From JAYPUG01 sp038117265 (GTDB taxonomy: Bacteria; Pseudomonadota; Alphaproteobacteria; UBA6615): a stretch of 5,941 nt of DNA. Each line of letters starts with the position of its first letter. Position 1 is the first letter of the stretch. Positions 5,319 through 5,941 of this stretch are shown here, piece by piece. A model generated the notes under the pieces. It made no database searches. It saw only the letters and a program-made list of their open reading frames with translations, and was not told where the DNA came from. The DNA lies in the NCBI GenBank assembly GCA_038117265.1, contig JAYOFO010000115.1:1-5941 (forward strand). The letters are read 5' to 3'. A program made the translations under genes and the position numbers.

Positions 5319-5941
5319 TCAGGCTCCCTGCTCGGATGGGGTTTCGTCGGATTGCGCGTCCGCGCCCGCGTCCGAATCCGCGGCGGGTTCGGCGGGTTTC
5401 GCGTCCGCGGGCAACAGCGCCGGGTGGACGATCCTGCCGTCGCGCGTCAGGCACGTCCCGGCGATGATGTCGTCGTCCCAGTCGATGGCCAGCTTCTTCT
5501 CGTCCTTGTCGACCATGAGCTCGACGAAGTTCATCAGGTTGCGCGCATACAGTGCCGAGGCGTCGGTCGCCAGCCGCGAGGGCAGGTTGTACTCGGCCAT
5601 GACGTGGACGCCGTTGGCGGTCGTCGTGATCTCGCCGGGCACCGAGGCGGTGACGTTGCCGCCCTGTTCGGCCGCCAGGTCGACGATCACCGAGCCCGAG
5701 TTCATCGAGGCGACCATCTCGTCGGTCACCAGGGTCGGGGCGGGACGGCCCGGGATCAGCGCGGTGGTGATGACGATGTCCTGTTCCTTGATGTGCGAGG
5801 CCACCAGCTCGGCCTGCCGGCGCTTGTAGTCGTCCGACATTTCCTTGGCATAGCCGCCGGCGGTCTGGCCGGTGTCGCCCTCCTCGGGCTCGACCATCAC
5901 GAAGGCGGCGCCCAGGCTCTGGACCTCTTCCTTCGCGGCCA
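5319..5941 (-). CDS. pntAA: NAD(P)+ transhydrogenase, soluble NAD(H)-binding subunit PntAA (alpha-1), C-terminal part
   Basis: The last 206 residues of the soluble NAD(H)-binding domain I subunit; the N-terminal half lies beyond the right edge, so the start is not visible. PntAA binds NAD(H) on the cytoplasmic side and passes hydride to the NADP(H) site of PntB. Recognisable family blocks are AKEEVQSLGAAF at the edge, GGYAKEMSDDYKRRQAELVA, the strand-loop DIVITTALIPGRPAPTLVT, the nucleotide-fold block MNSGSVIVDLAAEQGGN, AEYNLPSRLATDASALYARN, and the closing TRDGRIVHPALL. After this ordinary end there is an extra tail of about 28 Ala/Asp/Glu/Pro-rich residues (5322-5405). The stop is three bases before pntAB, and the three genes form one operon in the standard order. 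The operon promoter lies outside the window. Confidence 0.95.
   Translation of the reverse strand, partial: AAKEEVQSLGAAFVMVEPEEGDTGQTAGGYAKEMSDDYKRRQAELVASHIKEQDIVITTALIPGRPAPTLVTDEMVASMNSGSVIVDLAAEQGGNVTASVPGEITTTANGVHVMAEYNLPSRLATDASALYARNLMNFVELMVDKDEKKLAIDWDDDIIAGTCLTRDGRIVHPALLPADAKPAEPAADSDAGADAQSDETPSEQGA
5324..5329 (-). promoter_or_regulatory. Ribosome binding site of pntAB inside the end of pntAA
   Basis: AGGGAG on the minus strand, eight bases before the ATG at 5315 and within the last codons of pntAA. It supports this start and implies that ribosomes finishing pntAA pass over it. Confidence 0.55.

Noticed and set aside
5164..5829. 221-codon plus-strand Ser/Ala-rich frame
   Set aside because: Antisense shadow of pntAB and pntAA; the minus-strand frames have clear transhydrogenase motifs throughout.
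1..5941. Search for CRISPR arrays, insertion-sequence ends, tRNA or rRNA genes, toxin-antitoxin or phage-defence genes
   Set aside because: No regularly spaced repeats, transposase-like frame, terminal inverted repeats, tRNA cloverleaf or defence motifs were seen. The gene content is housekeeping plus the unrecognised envelope operon.

Overview
The window is very GC-rich, almost fully coding, and most likely chromosomal DNA of an alphaproteobacterium. The evidence is a bS21 protein with the alphaproteobacterial core (RDNNVDQAL, KPSEKRAREKAEAVRRARKLARKR), a three-subunit proton-translocating transhydrogenase of the Rhodospirillum rubrum type (pntAA-pntAB-pntB rather than the two-subunit E. coli form), and a promoter resembling the Caulobacter housekeeping consensus. 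The order cannot be fixed from this sequence. I see no insertion sequence, phage gene, CRISPR array, tRNA or rRNA.

Layout. (1) About 1-2915, minus strand: a compact three-gene set, read from the right. It encodes an exported two-cysteine protein with a glycine-rich middle (GTG start, 2915), an outer-membrane-type lipoprotein with an internal glycine-rich hydrophobic hairpin (834-2093), and a single-pass inner-membrane protein with a Pro/Ala linker and TPR-like helices that runs off the left edge (start 805). None matches a family I can name. (2) 2916-3164: a divergent intergenic region with promoters, short repeats and the structured leader of rpsU. (3) 3165-3392, plus strand: rpsU (ribosomal protein bS21), with an unclear and possibly non-canonical start. 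(4) About 3420-3467: a hairpin terminator shared by the converging rpsU and pnt transcripts. (5) 3491-5941, minus strand: pntAA (C-terminal part only), pntAB and pntB, closely spaced and in operon order.

How the genes work together. The pnt operon encodes the inner-membrane enzyme that uses the proton-motive force to drive hydride transfer from NADH to NADP+: PntAA is the soluble NAD(H) domain, PntAB and PntB form the membrane channel, and the C-terminus of PntB binds NADP(H). bS21 is a small 30S protein near the 3' end of 16S rRNA. The left operon is predicted to place one product in the periplasm, one on the outer membrane and one in the inner membrane, which suggests a trans-envelope assembly of unknown function. 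It is the least explained part of the window. The second point of interest is the rpsU start region: the best Shine-Dalgarno match lies across the candidate GTG codon, and the best-spaced and best-conserved starts would be ATC or ATT.
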